Positions 1-11,745 of a DNA stretch of 64,000 nucleotides are shown here, piece by piece. The position numbers and the translations under genes are program-made. This DNA comes from Bettongia penicillata ogilbyi (taxonomy: Eukaryota > Chordata > Mammalia > Diprotodontia > Potoroidae). The DNA lies in NCBI GenBank assembly GCA_023548195.1, contig JAJHZJ010000335.1, forward strand, positions 3,403,020 to 3,467,019, written 5' to 3'. The notes under the pieces are model-generated. The model was not told the origin of the DNA, searched no databases, and saw only the letters and a program-made list of their open reading frames with translations. Numbering within the stretch: position 1 is the stretch's first letter; every line of letters begins with the position of its first letter.

Positions 1-524
1 ACTGTCTTGAAGCTTACAAAGTCCTTCCCTCCCAATAGTGTTTTGAGGTAGAGAGTACATGTCATTTTCTCTGCTTGCTGCTGATTTCTTAAAGGGATGG
101 ATATTTAAAAAAACTGATTTCCTTGGGATGTGAGGAAGCAGTTGACGATATATTTTTCATCTGTACAGGAGGTAGAAAACAGGTCTTATTTTCTGTAGTA
201 AAAAGGTCCAAAGGCCCATAATGCTAAGAATCATGAGGAAAATGAAATTAATGATTGCTATTCCTATACCTGGAGGGTTTGTGGGAAATTTAGCTCATTC
301 ATAATGTTTTTTATTGGACACCTGCTATATGGAAAGCATTCTAGGAATAAAAGGTAAAAAGTTTCAGGGCTGTCATTTTGGATTTGAACTTTCATTCTCT
401 GACTCATGGTTCAATGAGTTCTCTATTGTTCCACACTATCTCTGCAGATAAATATAAATACACAGATAGTTATTATCTACATGTTAATATAAAAATCTAC
501 ATACTTTCCCTTTATTGACATATA
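1..524. other. unassigned AT-rich DNA
   Basis: I see no coding frame, SINE promoter boxes or recognisable LINE remnant in this stretch. It is ordinary AT-rich noncoding DNA. Confidence 0.5.
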
Positions 525-540
525 TTGTCCATCTCTACAT

Positions 541-665
541 TTGTGTCTATAATATATGCACACATATACACATACATATATGTATATGTGTATATTTATA
601 GAGGGATAGGTATATATATATATATATGTATATATGTATATATGTATATATGTATATGCATATTT
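541..665. repeat. (TA/ATGTAT)n microsatellite
   Basis: Alternating purine-pyrimidine tract of TATA, TATG and CATA units with imperfect periodicity. Any tyrosine-rich translation across it comes from the repeat and is not a gene. A CT-rich pyrimidine tract follows at about 735-800. Confidence 0.85.
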
Positions 666-884
666 ACCCAGAAATTTTCAAAAGTTGCTTTTATACATGA
701 AAATTAAAAAAAAACCCGAAAATTGGGACGTTCTCACTCTCTTCCTCTCCCTTTCCCTCTCCTTCTCCCTTTCTCTTTCCCCGTCTGTGTCTATGTAACT
801 GTCTCTCAGATGGGGTTATAATCAAAGTTAGTTGAAAAATTAGACTGAGGTGCAATCATCTGTTATTTTTACATTGGCAGGATC

Positions 885-1170
885 ACTGGTGCCGATAACA
901 TACCGCTACACTCCCTTATACCCTCACCTCTGAACTATTGCAGTAACTGGCTTCTTGGTCTCAAAGCAATATGGCTCCCCCAACTTCAATCAATATTCCA
1001 CCCAGCTGTCTAATTGATTTTCTTAAAGCACAAGTCTGTTCGTGTCACAAACGCATATCCTCATTTAATCTTTTTCAGTACTTTCCAATTGGCTCCAGAA
1101 TCGAATTTGAACCATTTAGTTTTTAAAGCACTTAATAACCTAGTTGCTCCCTACTTTTCTGGTGTTATTT

Positions 1171-1216
<46 letters not shown>

Positions 1217-1560
1217 TGAAATCTGCCTCCTTTTTGTTCCTCGGAATAGTGAGTAAATTTCCTGATTCTGGGCCTTTACACTTGCTGTCCACCAACCTGG
1301 AAGCCACCTATGCTCATCTCTGCCTCCTAGCTTCCTCTTTGATTTCAAATCTAAGTGAAAACACAACCTTCTACAAGAAACTTTTCCTATTATTCTCACT
1401 GCCAATGTCTTCTTTCTCTTGATTATCTCCTATTTATTCTATATACTTGTTTCCATAGTTCTTTACTTGACTCGAAAAGTAGACTGGAAGTCCCTTGGGA
1501 ACAGGAACTGTCCCTCCAAGATCCTCTTCATCTTGTCAATAAGTGACCTTATTCTTCCAA
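885..1560 (+). mobile_element. L2 LINE 3' end with an inserted CA repeat
   Basis: The text follows the 3' part of mammalian L2 in order: a block near 930 ending in 'cagtaactggcttct', 'ctgtctaattgattttctta' at about 1005-1025, 'cacaacctt(c)tacaagaaa' near 1365, 'gattatctcctatttattct' near 1421, and 'ggaacaggaactgtc' near 1498. The match to L2 is from memory of the consensus and is clear but diverged. A (CA)n run at about 1172-1214 sits inside it. The usual terminal TGA-type repeats are missing. This is an old, inert copy. Confidence 0.7.
1172..1214. repeat. (CA)n microsatellite
   Basis: A nearly pure CA dinucleotide run of about 21 units inside the L2 remnant. Confidence 0.95.
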
Positions 1561-2512
1561 CAGAATCTAATTTGAAATAAAATGACTTTAGTCAATATCC
1601 CTTGTTCCTATTCTCATGGGTGAGAAAATGACACTTCTTTTGTTTAATATAAATTTATTTATTTAACTTTTTACATTCGTTTTCACAAAATTTTGGGTTC
1701 CAAATTTTCTCCCCATTTATCCCCTCCCTCCACTCCAATACACCGAGCATGCTAATTTTTCCTATCACCAATCTGCCCTCTCTTCTATCATCCCTCCCTT
1801 CCCTTGTCCCCAACTTCTCTTTTGTCCTGTAGGACCAGATGACTTTCTATTCCCCATTAACTGTATTTCTTATTACCTAGTAGCAAGAACAATACTCAAC
1901 AGTTGTTCCTAAAACTTTGAGTTCCAAATTCTCTCCATCCCTCCCTCCCCACCCATTCCCTTTGGAAAGGCAGGCAATTCAATATAGGCCATAGCTGTGT
2001 AGTTTTGCCAATGACTTCGATAACAGTCCTGTTGCGTAAGACTAACTGTATATCCCTCCATCCTATCCTGCCCCCCATTGTTTCTATTGTGTCTTTTGAT
2101 CCTGTCCCTCCCTGAGTGTTGATTTCAAATTGTTCCCTTCTCCCATTTCCCTCCCTTCCATCATCCCTCCCTCCCTGCTTATCTCCTTCTTCCCCACTTC
2201 CCTGTATTGTAAGATAGGTTTTCATACCAAAATGATTGTGCATTTTACTCCTTCCTTTAGTCGAATGTGATGCGGGTAAACTTTATGTTTTTTTCTCAGC
2301 TCTCCTCTATTTCCCTCCACTAAAAAGTCTCCTGCTTGCCTCTTGAATGAGAAATAATTTACCCCACTCCATTTCACCCTCTCTCCTGCCACTACATTGC
2401 TCCCTCACCATTTACCTTAATATCTTTTAAGATATGGTCCCATCCTATTCAATTCATTCTGTGCTTTCTGTCTCTGTGTCTGCATGTATGTGTGTAGGGG
2501 TGTGTGCATGCT

Positions 2513-2535
2513 CACGTGTACATGTTTATGTGTGT

Positions 2536-2580
<45 letters not shown>
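2513..2580. repeat. (TG)n microsatellite within HAL1 3' UTR
   Basis: A TG run of about 30 units, with a less regular TGTA part upstream. It occupies the position just downstream of ORF1 where every HAL1 copy in the window has a CA/TG or CT repeat. Confidence 0.9.
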
Positions 2581-2581
<1 letters not shown>

Positions 2582-2714
2582 TCCCACCAACTACTCAGAT
2601 ACTGAAAAGTTTTAAGAGTTACAAATATTGTCTTTCCATGTAGGAATGTAAACAGTTCACTTTTGGTAAGTCCCTTCTGACTTCTCTTTGCTGTTTACCT
2701 TTTCATGCTTCTTC

Positions 2715-3805
2715 TCATTCTTGTGTTTGAAAGTCAAATTTTCTTTTCAGCTCTGGTCTTTTCATCAAGAATGCTTGAGAGTCCTCAATTTCATTGAAAA
2801 ACCATATTTTCCCCTGAAGTATTATACTCAGTTTTGCTGGGTAGGTGATTCTTGGTTTGAGTCCTAGTTCCTTTGACTTCTGAAATATCCTATTCCAAGC
2901 CTTTCGATCCCATAATGTAGAAACTGCTAGATCTTGTGTTATCCAGATTGTATTTCCACAATACTGGAATTGTTTCTTTCTAGCTGCTTGCAAGATTTTC
3001 TCCTTGACCTGGGAATTCTGGAATTTGTCCACAATGTTCCTAGGAGTTTCTCTTTTTGGATCTCATTCAGGCAGTGATCAATGGATTCCTTCAATACTTA
3101 TCTTGCCCTCCGGTTCTAGAATGTCAGGGCAGTTTTCCTTGATAATTTCATGAAAGATGATGTCTAGGCTTTTTTTTTGATGATGGCTTTCAGGTAGTCC
3201 CATAATTTTAAAATTCTCTCTCCTGGATCTATTTTCCAGGTCAGTTATTTTTCCAATGAGATATTTCACATTCTCTTTCATTTTTTCATTCTTTTGGTTT
3301 TGTTTTATGATTTCTTGGTTTCTCATAAAGTCATTAGACTCCATCTGTTCCATTCTAATCTTGAGAGAAGTATTTTCTTCAGTGAGCTTTTGAACCTCTT
3401 TTTCCATTTGGCTAATTTTGCTTTTGAAAGCATTCTTCTCCTCATTGGCTTTTTGAACCTCTTTTGCCAATTGAGTGAGCCTATTTTTCAAGGTGTTGTT
3501 TTCTTCAGCATTTTTTTGGGTCTCCTTTACCAAGGTATTGACCCGTTTTTCATGCTTTTCTTGCATCTCTCTCATTTCTCTTCCCAGTTTTTCCTCCACC
3601 TGTCTAACTTGATTTTCAAAATCCTTTTGGAGCTGCGCCCATCAGACATCCACCTTGGATGTCTGGGATAGAGAGGCCCCGACCCCCACGTCTTTCCCTG
3701 ATGGCAAGCATTGTACTTCTTATCAGTAATGATGGGAGGAAGGAACATCTCTTCCCCAAGAAAGTAGCTCTCTATGGTCTCATCTTGCTTCCTTTTTCTG
3801 GGCAT
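2715..3805 (-). pseudogene. HAL1 ORF1 (L1 ORF1p-like), broken
   Basis: The reading frame begins with an ATG at 3805 (MPRKRKQDE...). A lysine/glutamate-rich coiled coil with heptad-like repeats follows at about 3599-3250 (for example LGREMREMQEKHEK), then the RRM-like segment (ENFKIMGLPESH) and the C-terminal domain (KEKILQAARKKQFQYC, KPRITYPAKLSI). This domain order is that of L1 ORF1p, a trimeric RNA-binding chaperone that coats its own RNA. A frameshift near 3600 separates the N-terminus from the coiled coil. An in-frame TGA at 3078-3080 replaces the arginine codon CGA kept in other copies. The frame ends at a TGA after QTQE, although about 33 further codons in the same frame remain recognisable up to LHSYMERQYL near 2623. 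Confidence 0.8.
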
Positions 3806-4448
3806 TTTCCCAGCCAGTTACTTGACTTCTGAGATTCCTCTCCACCCCCGCCTAGATCCACCCAGCTAGTTTTTGGGGGTCTGAGATTCAAATGCTGCTT
3901 CCAAGCCTCAGGGCTTTCCGTGGCAGGCGCAGCTGCTATTCAATGTGAGCTTAAGTTCTGGTGCTCAGGTGGGGGCAGGGCCATCTCCCAGGCTCAGTTC
4001 CCTCAGGGGGTTTATGAGGAGACCTTCAACAATGGAGCTCCTGCCTGCTTGGGGACACTGCTGTCTCTGCCGCTGCCTCCTGAGGGGGCCCGTGTCATGG
4101 AAACACTCTGCTCCCTTCTCAGCCAGCCCAGAAGTCTCTCTCACTGACCTGTAGCTCCTGTGGGTGGGGGGACCTTCACAGCCACTGTAGGTTCCGTCTC
4201 TGAAGCCTGCTCGGATCTGTTCCTCTCGGGTGCGTGGCCAGGGCAGCGTAGGGGTGGGCTCCGCTGTCTTTTGCACGACGGACCCCTGGGAACAGCTTTC
4301 CAGGGCTCTGTGGAATGGAAATCTCTTCCAGTATGTTTCTGCACAGCTTGCAGTGCTGCAGAATTTGTGGGGAGTTCTTCTTACAGAAAGTTTATGGGCT
4401 GTGGGTTCGGAGCTAGCATACATGGGTCTTTCTACTCCACCATCTTTT

Positions 4449-5404
4449 TGTGTGTCATTATTTGTTGAAAGAAGTTCTGGATCCAAGGTTTGGCCTTTGT
4501 CTTTCTAAATATCAACTTTAAAATGAACACACATATAGCACTTGACAAATAAAAGTCATTCATCGAAATGAATAGCAAAACAGAAATCAGAGAAAGTAGC
4601 ATAGGAGAATGAATATGAGCCAATGCAGAGTAAAGGAGTTCTCTCATTGGGGATGAAATAACTCAGCTTGCCCAAGAGAGAGACCTAGATGACATCCAAG
4701 AGGTCATTGCCCCAAATCTCTAGAGTAGCAAGTTGATAAGAGGGAGAGGATGGAGAATGCTGGTTCCTCTCATGTCTTCTCAGAGTCTTTTCCTTAAGCA
4801 TTCTAAAGTGAGGTTGGTATTATCCATCTTCCCTCTCAGAGGTAGAAGTCAGAAGCTGCCAAAGCCTGAAGTGACTTGAAACTTGAAGAGAACTCACGGA
4901 AGATTCCTGAACTTAAAGACGGTCTGTAGAAGCTTGGAGCGCTCTTCCTCTCTCTTATTCTTGCCAACTCAGCCCCACTGCTCACTCAGGGAAAGGTATT
5001 CAGGTTCCTCACTGAGAAGAAAAGCACCAACCAATGAGCTTTGGGACTGAAGTTACAATATAACACTGCCACATGAAGAGTCTAAATGGCTTCCTCAAGG
5101 GTGAGTAGATAATCATTATATGGGATCAGTTTAAACCCATTTCTCTGACATGAGAACCCTCAATCGCTATTGCATAACACTGCCTCTGCAGCTGTCATTG
5201 TCCCTTGCTACATGCTCCTTAGGCCTTTCAATATGTTTTTTTATCCTCCTTTAGATCCTCTCAAGGATATAAATATCATTCTAAAAATGGCCACAGAAAT
5301 TAATCCAATACTCAAGCTGTGGCCTGACCAGGGAAGAACATATTGGGCCTCTCATTTGGTCGTGGACACTATTCCTCTTTGAATATAGTTTAAGATCTCA
5401 ATAG
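4449..5404. other. unassigned intergenic DNA
   Basis: No coherent coding frame. The part at about 5160-5380 has the look of an ancient interspersed repeat ('tggcctgaccagggaaga'), but I cannot name a family. Nothing else is supported. Confidence 0.4.
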
Positions 5405-5410
5405 TTGTTT

Positions 5411-5520
5411 GGTTGTTCTGTGTGTGTGTATGTGTGTGTGCATGTAATATATGTCTATAATACATATACATATATGTACATACACACACATATATATATA
5501 TATATGCGTATGCGTGATAT
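5411..5520. repeat. TG/TA microsatellite, compound
   Basis: A (TG)n run passes into (CATA)n and (TA)n. Short frames in both directions across it are repeat artefacts. Confidence 0.85.
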
Positions 5521-6173
5521 ATATTTCCCCATATGCCTACCCGTATACCCATATGAGAATATAGGAGAGAAAAAAAATGGCAAGCAGCAGGGGAATTCCT
5601 TGTTTGGCAATGTCTGCTATGTTCTGTCAACAGAGGAGACAGATCACTTCATACATTATTTGAAGTTTAATTTTATATTCATATCCATGTGCTTCTCACA
5701 ATGGATCTTTGGTTCCTTGACATCAAGGTCTTAGCAATACTGTTATCTTCTCCTTATCTCTTCCCCAGGACCTTAGCCAAACCTAAAAGTACTAAACACA
5801 GAAGAAAAAGAACTGAGGTTGGTTCCATTTTCAATTCTTTCTCCAATACTTATTAACTGTGTGAAACTTTGAGAGACAGGTAGCATCTTAGAGATTTGGC
5901 CTCCCTTGATACTATAGTTTTTTGAAGTACCTACAACATGAGGGACATAACATTTACATCACCGACTTCCCAAGAGGTCTAGAAGGAAAATATTTTCTAA
6001 AATGCCTCCTACCCAACTTAACAAGGAAGATTTTTTTTTCTTCTTATTGGAAAAATAGGGAAATTATGAAATCTCCTCAGGAAGTTTAGGCTGGGATAGT
6101 CAGGATTCCATTTTTTTCCTCCTCAGATCATGTTGGATTGGAGAGCAGTTCTACTAACCAAATCATCTAAGGA
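5521..6173. other. unassigned region upstream of V1R pseudogene 1
   Basis: No repeat family or coding frame recognised. In intact V1R genes the coding sequence is a single exon with untranslated exons upstream. I cannot identify any such exon here. Confidence 0.4.
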
Positions 6174-7108
6174 ATGAATTCCTGTGATGAAGTCCTGGGG
6201 ATTGTCCAGTTGGCAGAGATGACAATTGGAGTCCTGAGAAACTTTTTCCTCATTTACCATTACTCTTTTCATTTCATCACTCAGAAGGGGCCCAGAAGCA
6301 TAAACCTAATTCTTGTCCAACTATCCTTTGCTAATGTCATTTTTCTTCTTTCCCAGGGAATTCCCACAGTAATCTTTTCTTGGGAGGGTAATATTTTTCT
6401 GAATATGCTGAGTGTAAAATCCTAAAGTACACGCAGAGAGTATTCAGGGGGCTTTCCCTTTGCAGTACCTGCCTCCTTAGTAGCTTCCAAGCCATTGGCA
6501 TCAGTCCAAGTAGCCCAAAGTGGGCAATCCTCAAAGTTAAATCCCCAAAATGCATCGTTCTTTGCTGTGCTTTCTGTTGAATTCTCAGTCTATTAATGGA
6601 TATTCTTGTGTCTATAACTGATCTAAGACAGAATAACACAAAGATTAAAGGCAGAGAAGAACAGGGGTTTTGCTCTATCCACTCATACGTCATGAATTCA
6701 CCTAAATTTCAGATTTGGAAGTCTTTTTATGATTCTATATTTGTGATCTTAATGGTTGTTAATAGTGCATATATGGTGTTTCTTCTGTACAGACACCAGC
6801 AGCGAGTCCAGCACATTCATAGTACCAACCCCTCCCCCAGAGTCTTCCCTGAAATCAGAGCCACTAATGCCATTTTGTTGTTGGTGAGCACTTATTTCTT
6901 CTTCAATTCAGCATGCTGTGTCCTTGTTATTTGTGCATCTTTTCCTGGAGCAACTAGGCCTTGCCTGTTCTGTATCACTATGTTTCTGTCCATGACTTTT
7001 CAAGAAGTCAGTCCTTTTGTGTTAATCAGTAGAGAGACTTGGGTTTCTTGGGAATATTGTTGCTTTCTTCAAGAAATGAAAGACCCATGTGCTAAACCTA
7101 CATCATGA
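6174..7108 (+). pseudogene. vomeronasal type-1 receptor pseudogene 1 (nearly full length)
   Basis: V1Rs are single-exon seven-helix GPCRs that detect pheromone-type ligands in vomeronasal neurons. The frame opens at ATG 6174 (MNSCDEVLGIVQL...) and gives TM1 and TM2 up to about 6420. The family's TM1 glycine motif reads GVLRN. After a frameshift near 6417-6421 the protein continues as YTQRVFRGLSLCSTCLLSSF (TM3, matching the usual HRVSRGLS block) and SPKCIVLCCAFC, with an in-frame TGA at 6578-6580. It then continues through an NNT glycosylation site (about residue 145), TM5 with YRHQQRVQHIHSTN, TM6 with PEIRATNAILLLVST, and TM7 with SPFVLISRE. The total of about 310 codons is normal for the family. 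One frameshift and one stop, in an otherwise complete copy, suggest comparatively late loss. The family assignment is secure; orthology is not determined. Confidence 0.88.
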
Positions 7109-7619
7109 CAAACGCATACAGAACCGCAAAACCAAAGATTTGGAAAGTAGGAGGGAAAATTGGAGGCCATCTAGCACAATGCCCTAAGGCTTTTGGAGCC
7201 CAGGATCAAGATTATTTTAAATAAGAAGGACTTTTTCCCCTCAACAATAGGTGCATTATGAATTAGCCATTCAAACAAGGGCCACTGTGACTTTAAAAAG
7301 TAATAAGTGAATACAAACTGAAAAGTGGTTAATCCTTCAGGTTGAGATCTTGAAAACATTGATATATGGCTGAAGATATCAAGTCATTCCCCTTCTCCCA
7401 TGGAATCCTTTTAATCAGCATCCACACAACTACCCACAAAGAAGGAGTGTCCTATGACGATGGTTAGACTAGTTCTCTTTCTAGACAATGTCTTAAATGT
7501 AAACTTAAATTTAGTCTTCTTGGTGAACTTGGCCCTTCTTGGTCACAGCTGTGTGGGGCAGAAGGGCTTGCATAGCTCAATGAAACTATGAGGGATACTA
7601 TGCAGCGTTACACAAGACA
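7109..7619. other. unassigned DNA downstream of V1R pseudogene 1
   Basis: No coding frame longer than about 60 codons and no repeat signature recognised. Confidence 0.4.
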
Positions 7620-8772
7620 TACAGGTCAAAACTTGCTGGATTATAGAGAAATTGAGAGAGTTTCATAACAACACCTATTTTTTTGCTTAATTGACTCTAG
7701 TAAAACATTTGACTGGGTGGCTTACAACAAAATGTATCAAGTCCTCAAAGAGATAGGAATTGCTTATCTTATTTGTTTCCTGAGGAACCTGTATGTGAGC
7801 CAAGAAGCAACAGCATGAAGTTAATATGGAACAACTGGTTGGTTAAAGATTGGGAAAGTCTGTCAATTGTTATCTTATTTACTTATCTTATTTTTACTTT
7901 ATTTATCTTATTTTTTAACTTATATTCAGAGTACATCATGTGAAATATCAGGATAGATGAATCAAAAGCTGCAATTAAGGTTCATGGGAGAAATATCAAC
8001 CATCTCAGATATACAAATTATACCACGTTGATAACAGAGAATGATGAGGAATTAAAAAGTCTCTTGATGAGGGTAAAAGAGGAGAGTGTCAAAGGCAGAT
8101 GGAAGCTTAACATTAAAAAATTAAGATTATAATACCTGGTGCAATCATTTCCTGACAAGTAGAAGGAGAAGAAATTCAAGAAGTGTCAGATTTTATCTTC
8201 AAAAATTACTTGACAGTGACTACAACCATGAAAGTAAGACATTGCCTCTTTGGAAAGAAAGATATGGCAAATCTGGACAGTATACTAAAGAATAGATACA
8301 TCACCTTGCCAAAAAGGTCCCTATAGTGAAAGCCATGATTTTTCCAGTAGTATGTATAGTTGTGAGAGTTGGACTACAACAAAAAGATGATCACTGGATG
8401 TAGGATTGGCTTCCAAAAAATAATGTTGAGGGACAATTTTAAGAATTCCTAAGACAGCAAGGAGAACAAATCAGTCGCTGGTTCAAGAATTAGTCCAGAC
8501 TGTTAATTGGAAGGACAATTACTGAAGCTTAAATACTTAAACCACATAATAAGAAGACAGGAGCCCTTGGAAAACACTCTGATGCTGGGATAAATGGGGG
8601 GCACAAGGAAAAGAGGACAGCAGAGGAAGAGATGGAAAAGAGTGCTATGGAAGCAATGAACATGAGGTTGGACAGACACCAGGAGATAGTGGATGATAGT
8701 ATGACTTGGCAAACCCTGATACATACTCACAAAGCGTCAGACATGACTGAAAGACCGAACAAAAACAACCAA
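7620..8772 (+). mobile_element. BovB-like RTE LINE, 3' part (degenerate)
   Basis: Conceptual translation in shifting frames gives the reverse-transcriptase and C-terminal blocks of BovB-type RTE. These are SSKTFDWVAYNKMYQVLKEI (7683 on), a degenerate YADD-region stretch GRNINHLRYTNYTTLI with ENDEELKSLLMRVKEES (about 7988-8090), KKDMANLDSILKNRYITLPK (8257-8316), and LKYLNHIIRRQEPLENTLML (8530-8590). The catalytic YADD is altered (YTNYTT). The element ends near 8772 with 'cagacatgactgaaagac' and a short A-rich tail. Several stops and frameshifts make it inactive. The same 3' end resembles the tails of the tRNA-type SINEs in this window. Confidence 0.75.
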
Positions 8773-9199
8773 AAGCAGGTTTTATAAGACTGTAAATATC
8801 TTCTAACTCGAGAATAGCCGAGAAGGAAGTACATCCATATTGAATTGAGCAAAAATGCTTTTCTTAATATGGATTGATACTCATCTGCTTTCTGGTTGAT
8901 TTAACTATATACCTATAAGGATATTTGTAGTCATTTCAATAGTCATGATTCACATTTAACTTACACTTAGAAAAACTTTGAAAAATGTTTTTCAGAAGAA
9001 ATGTTACTAAACCACATCGGTTCAAAACTCTCTGCTTCTCAATTTTGAACAAAAATACAATTTTATATTTATCACTTAAAAATGTTATCTTATTAGATCT
9101 AACCAGTCATTCCAATTTGTCAATACTTGAATCACCATTTTGTCATACTATGTCATAAATGCCCTTCATAATGCAGTGTCATCTTTAAACCTAGTAGAC
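8773..9199. other. unassigned AT-rich DNA
   Basis: No coding frame or recognisable repeat family seen. Confidence 0.4.
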
Positions 9200-9430
9200 T
9201 GTGAATTTGTGCTTCATTCAATCCAGTCTCAGACATTAGTTGTATGACTCTCAGCAAGTTACTCACTTGGTGATTGTCTCAGTTTCTGCAAGTATAAAAT
9301 GAAAGTGGAATGGAAAATGGAAAAAAAAATAACATCACTTAACTTAAAGAGTTGTGAGGATCAGATGAGGTGATATATGTAAAACACTTAGCAAAGTTTT
9401 TAGAGTATAGCAGATGATATAGAAACCCTT
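9200..9430 (+). mobile_element. MIR/CORE-SINE-like relic
   Basis: Diverged match to the MIR/THER layout: 'cagtctcagacattagttg', 'gactctcagcaagttactca', 'ctcagtttctgcaagtataa', then 'ttgtgaggatcagatgaggt' and 'aaaacacttagcaaag'. The order and spacing fit a plus-strand CORE-SINE. Confidence 0.65.
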
Positions 9431-9789
9431 ATTCCCTTCCCTTCAGCATGAAATTAATAAAAATCTGGCATCACAAGCCCCATGCAGCACCCTATCTCAA
9501 GGGGAACATCAATTATTTCATTGACAATCAATAATTCAAAAAGTTCTAGATTCATCTAATTATATTCTCCTCTATCCCCCAAACACTCTATTGTGCTACA
9601 CAATGTTCCCCTGAAAGATTTTTATCAAATGTATGAATAAATTCAAGTTATGTTATTATTTCATTATTCACTGAATCTTGCAGGATGATACTACTTTACT
9701 CCAACAATATATGTGTATATTTTTCAACTAATTCACATCCTAATATTGCTACATTTTATAAGTTTCTATAAGCCCAAAATTTACTACCT
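9431..9789. other. unassigned AT-rich DNA
   Basis: Nothing recognised. Confidence 0.4.
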
Positions 9790-10560
9790 TGTGAATAATG
9801 TTTTGTTTTGTTTTGTTTTATGATGAGAAGTTTTGTATTTGATAAGACTGGTCCAATGATGTTCACTTTGTTAGAACTTGCCAAAGTTTATGTACAAGAA
9901 GCCATTGATGAAGCATTAATGTGGGATATAAATGAATGGAAGGCTTATATATTAAAACCAAGCAGGATCTTTCATATCTGTGGACAAGGGAAGAATTTGT
10001 GACCAAACAAGAGATAGAAAGGATCATAGAATGAATAATGGATAATTTTCATTATGATGAATTAAAAGATTTTGTACAAAGGAAATCAATGCAGCCAAGA
10101 TGAGAAAGGAAGTAGGAAACAGGGAAAATTTGTAGCTAATTTCTCTAATAAAAGTCTTATTTTTCACACATATATGTAATGTAATCAAATTTATAAAAAT
10201 CCAGGTCATTGTCCAGATGATAAATTGTCAGCTGTCAACAGAATAGGCAGCTTTTAGAAGGAGAAATCAAAGTTGTCTGTAGATAAATGAGAAATGCTCT
10301 AAAATCACTATTGATTGGAGAAATGCAAATTCAGATAACTGAGTTACAACCTCCTATCTATTAGATTGGCTAATATAATAAAAAGGGAAAATGACCAACG
10401 TTGGAATGGATGTGGAAAAAATGGAAAACTAATGCACTGTTAATGGGATTATATACTGATCTAAACATTCTGGAGAAAAATTTAGAACAATGCTTAACAG
10501 GCTATAAACTGGAGTGTTCCAGAAATATGGGATATATGACATATTTGCCCCAGAAACAAC
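9790..10560 (+). mobile_element. L1 ORF2 C-terminal fragment (degenerate)
   Basis: The translated fragments SRIFHICGQGKNL, EFVTKQEIERII and NFHYDELKDFVQ run into a block at about 10300-10500. The nucleotide text there ('gagaaatgcaaattcagataa', 'attggctaatataataaaaa', 'ggaatggatgtggaaaaaat', 'ctaatgcactgttaatggg') parallels the L1 ORF2 zinc-knuckle region seen in the better-preserved copy at 38.6-39.7 kb. The cysteines of that motif are mostly lost. It ends at a CA repeat. Confidence 0.6.
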
Positions 10561-10597
10561 ATCACACACACACACACACACACATACACACACACCT
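10561..10597. repeat. (CA)n microsatellite
   Basis: A CA run with one TA interruption, at the 3' edge of the L1 fragment. Confidence 0.9.
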
Positions 10598-11399
10598 AGT
10601 ACTCTGTATCAATTGCCCATGTTCCTTTGCTTAGCACTATGGTTCAGCAATGCATGAACTGCCACCACAAGTAGAGCAGACTTCCTGCTTTCCTCTCCAC
10701 ATCTTCTGCAGAGGGTGAGGAGGGTTATAGTCATGTGCTATTGCTTATTGCCATAGATTACTAATGTGAAACTAGAGGCAGGTGGTGGGTTCTCACTTTG
10801 CAAAGATTGCAGTAATAGCACATATATTTCTGAGGGAATACCAGAATACAAACCTATATTACTCTTCTATATGTAATAAAGACTTTGCTTTGTGCATATC
10901 TGGATAACCTAACACCGATGTTCAAAAAAAAAAAAAGGAAATGGGTCATAAAGCAAAAGCAAGCAGGTAAAATATCCTTCTGATTTGAAAAGGGTAAATA
11001 TTTATTAGAGTGTTCAACTTACCACTTACAGAGGGGCTGAGTCCTACTCATGTCTTTATTTGTATTTTTTTCAATGTCCTGGAGGAGAAGAAATGAAAGC
11101 AAATCAGAGGACTCGTGGCACAATTGTTTTAGAGAGTAGGAGACTAGAAGGTTAACTGATACTATTGCCTTATATTACCTCTGACAAGAAAAGCAGAGTG
11201 ACTGCATTGCCTGTGGATATGATGCAAAGAAGCCATTGGCAGTCACGAAAAGTCTCATAAAAGAATAGGAGATTCTGAACTGAACTGAAGTCCAAAATCC
11301 ATTGTATAGTCTCTGGGAGGACTTAACTGCACAACAGAATTTAAGATGAGTTAGAAAATGCTCTATCCACTATGTTACTCTACCTCTCCTGGATGACCT
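10598..11399. other. unassigned DNA
   Basis: No coding frame. A 13-base A run lies near 10923. No family assigned. Confidence 0.4.
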
Positions 11400-11590
11400 G
11401 TCCCCATTAGTTTTTTATGACACTGTTGGCCCCCTGGTTCTATCTGTCTGACTTTTTTTCATTTCCTCCTTCCTAAATCATATCCTTCCCACTAATAGGA
11501 TCCCAGAATCCCTTCTTAGGCTTTTCTTTTCTCTCTATCATTTCACTTGATCAATATATCAGTTCCCTTAAATTCCATTTTTCCTGTCTA
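11400..11590 (+). mobile_element. L2 LINE internal fragment
   Basis: 'ctggttctatctgtctgact', 'cccactaataggatccc' and 'ctctatcatttcacttgatc' occur in the order found in the L2 region just upstream of the 3' tail. Short and diverged. Confidence 0.55.
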
Positions 11591-11594
11591 CAAG

Positions 11595-11745
11595 CAATAA
11601 TGATAGTAATAGTCACTCACATTAGCACAGGATTTTGCAGTTTAGAAAGTGCTTTCATCACAAAGCTATGTGCAGAGGTTGAAAAAGAATTAGGACATTG
11701 CTATTATGACGGGAAAACTAAAGCTAAGTGATTTGTTTGCGTTGT
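11595..11745 (+). mobile_element. MIR/CORE-SINE-like relic, partial
   Basis: 'aatgatagtaatagtcac', 'ggattttgcagtttagaaag' and 'aaaactaaagctaagtgat' resemble the common CORE-SINE segment for 'tatagcactttaaggtttgc' through 'aactgaggctaagtgac'. Weak but in the correct order. Confidence 0.45.

Larger units (their letters stand above)
1640..4448 (-). mobile_element. HAL1 (half-L1) retrotransposon, near full length
   Basis: Read on the minus strand this is an L1-type 5' UTR (start near 4448, complement of 'ctttctactccaccatc'), a single ORF1, then a G/A-rich 3' UTR with an internal TG/CA microsatellite, ending at the terminal motif whose complement is 'aaattttgggttccaaat' and a short A/T tail at 1640-1670. 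No endonuclease or reverse-transcriptase region lies between ORF1 and the 3' end, which separates it from complete L1. HAL1 elements are known in mammals and are thought to use L1 ORF2 protein in trans. The ORF1 here is broken. I found no convincing target-site duplication. Confidence 0.8.

Noticed and set aside
525..707. Tyrosine/isoleucine-rich frame
   Set aside because: It is the translation of a TATA/TATG microsatellite. The same applies to similar frames near 5405-5734, 14060-14369, 45559-45813 and 49150-49470.
1896..2243. 115-codon frame with G/R-rich composition
   Set aside because: It falls in the G/A-rich HAL1 3' UTR. The corresponding frames in other copies (20061-20258, 42188-42397, 56003-56275, 58007-58228) reflect shared composition and are interrupted by stops and length changes, with no protein motif.
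3294..3671. Phenylalanine/leucine-rich frame resembling a membrane protein
   Set aside because: It is the antisense of the HAL1 ORF1 coiled coil. Similar hydrophobic frames recur antisense to every copy (for example 32133-32455, 40683-41035, 56563-56841).
3920..4508. Overlapping GC-rich frames on both strands
   Set aside because: They lie in the HAL1 5' UTR. Frames differ between copies and show no conserved protein, so I do not call a gene. The same applies near 18167-18403, 33025-33219, 40201-40545 and 53960-54224.
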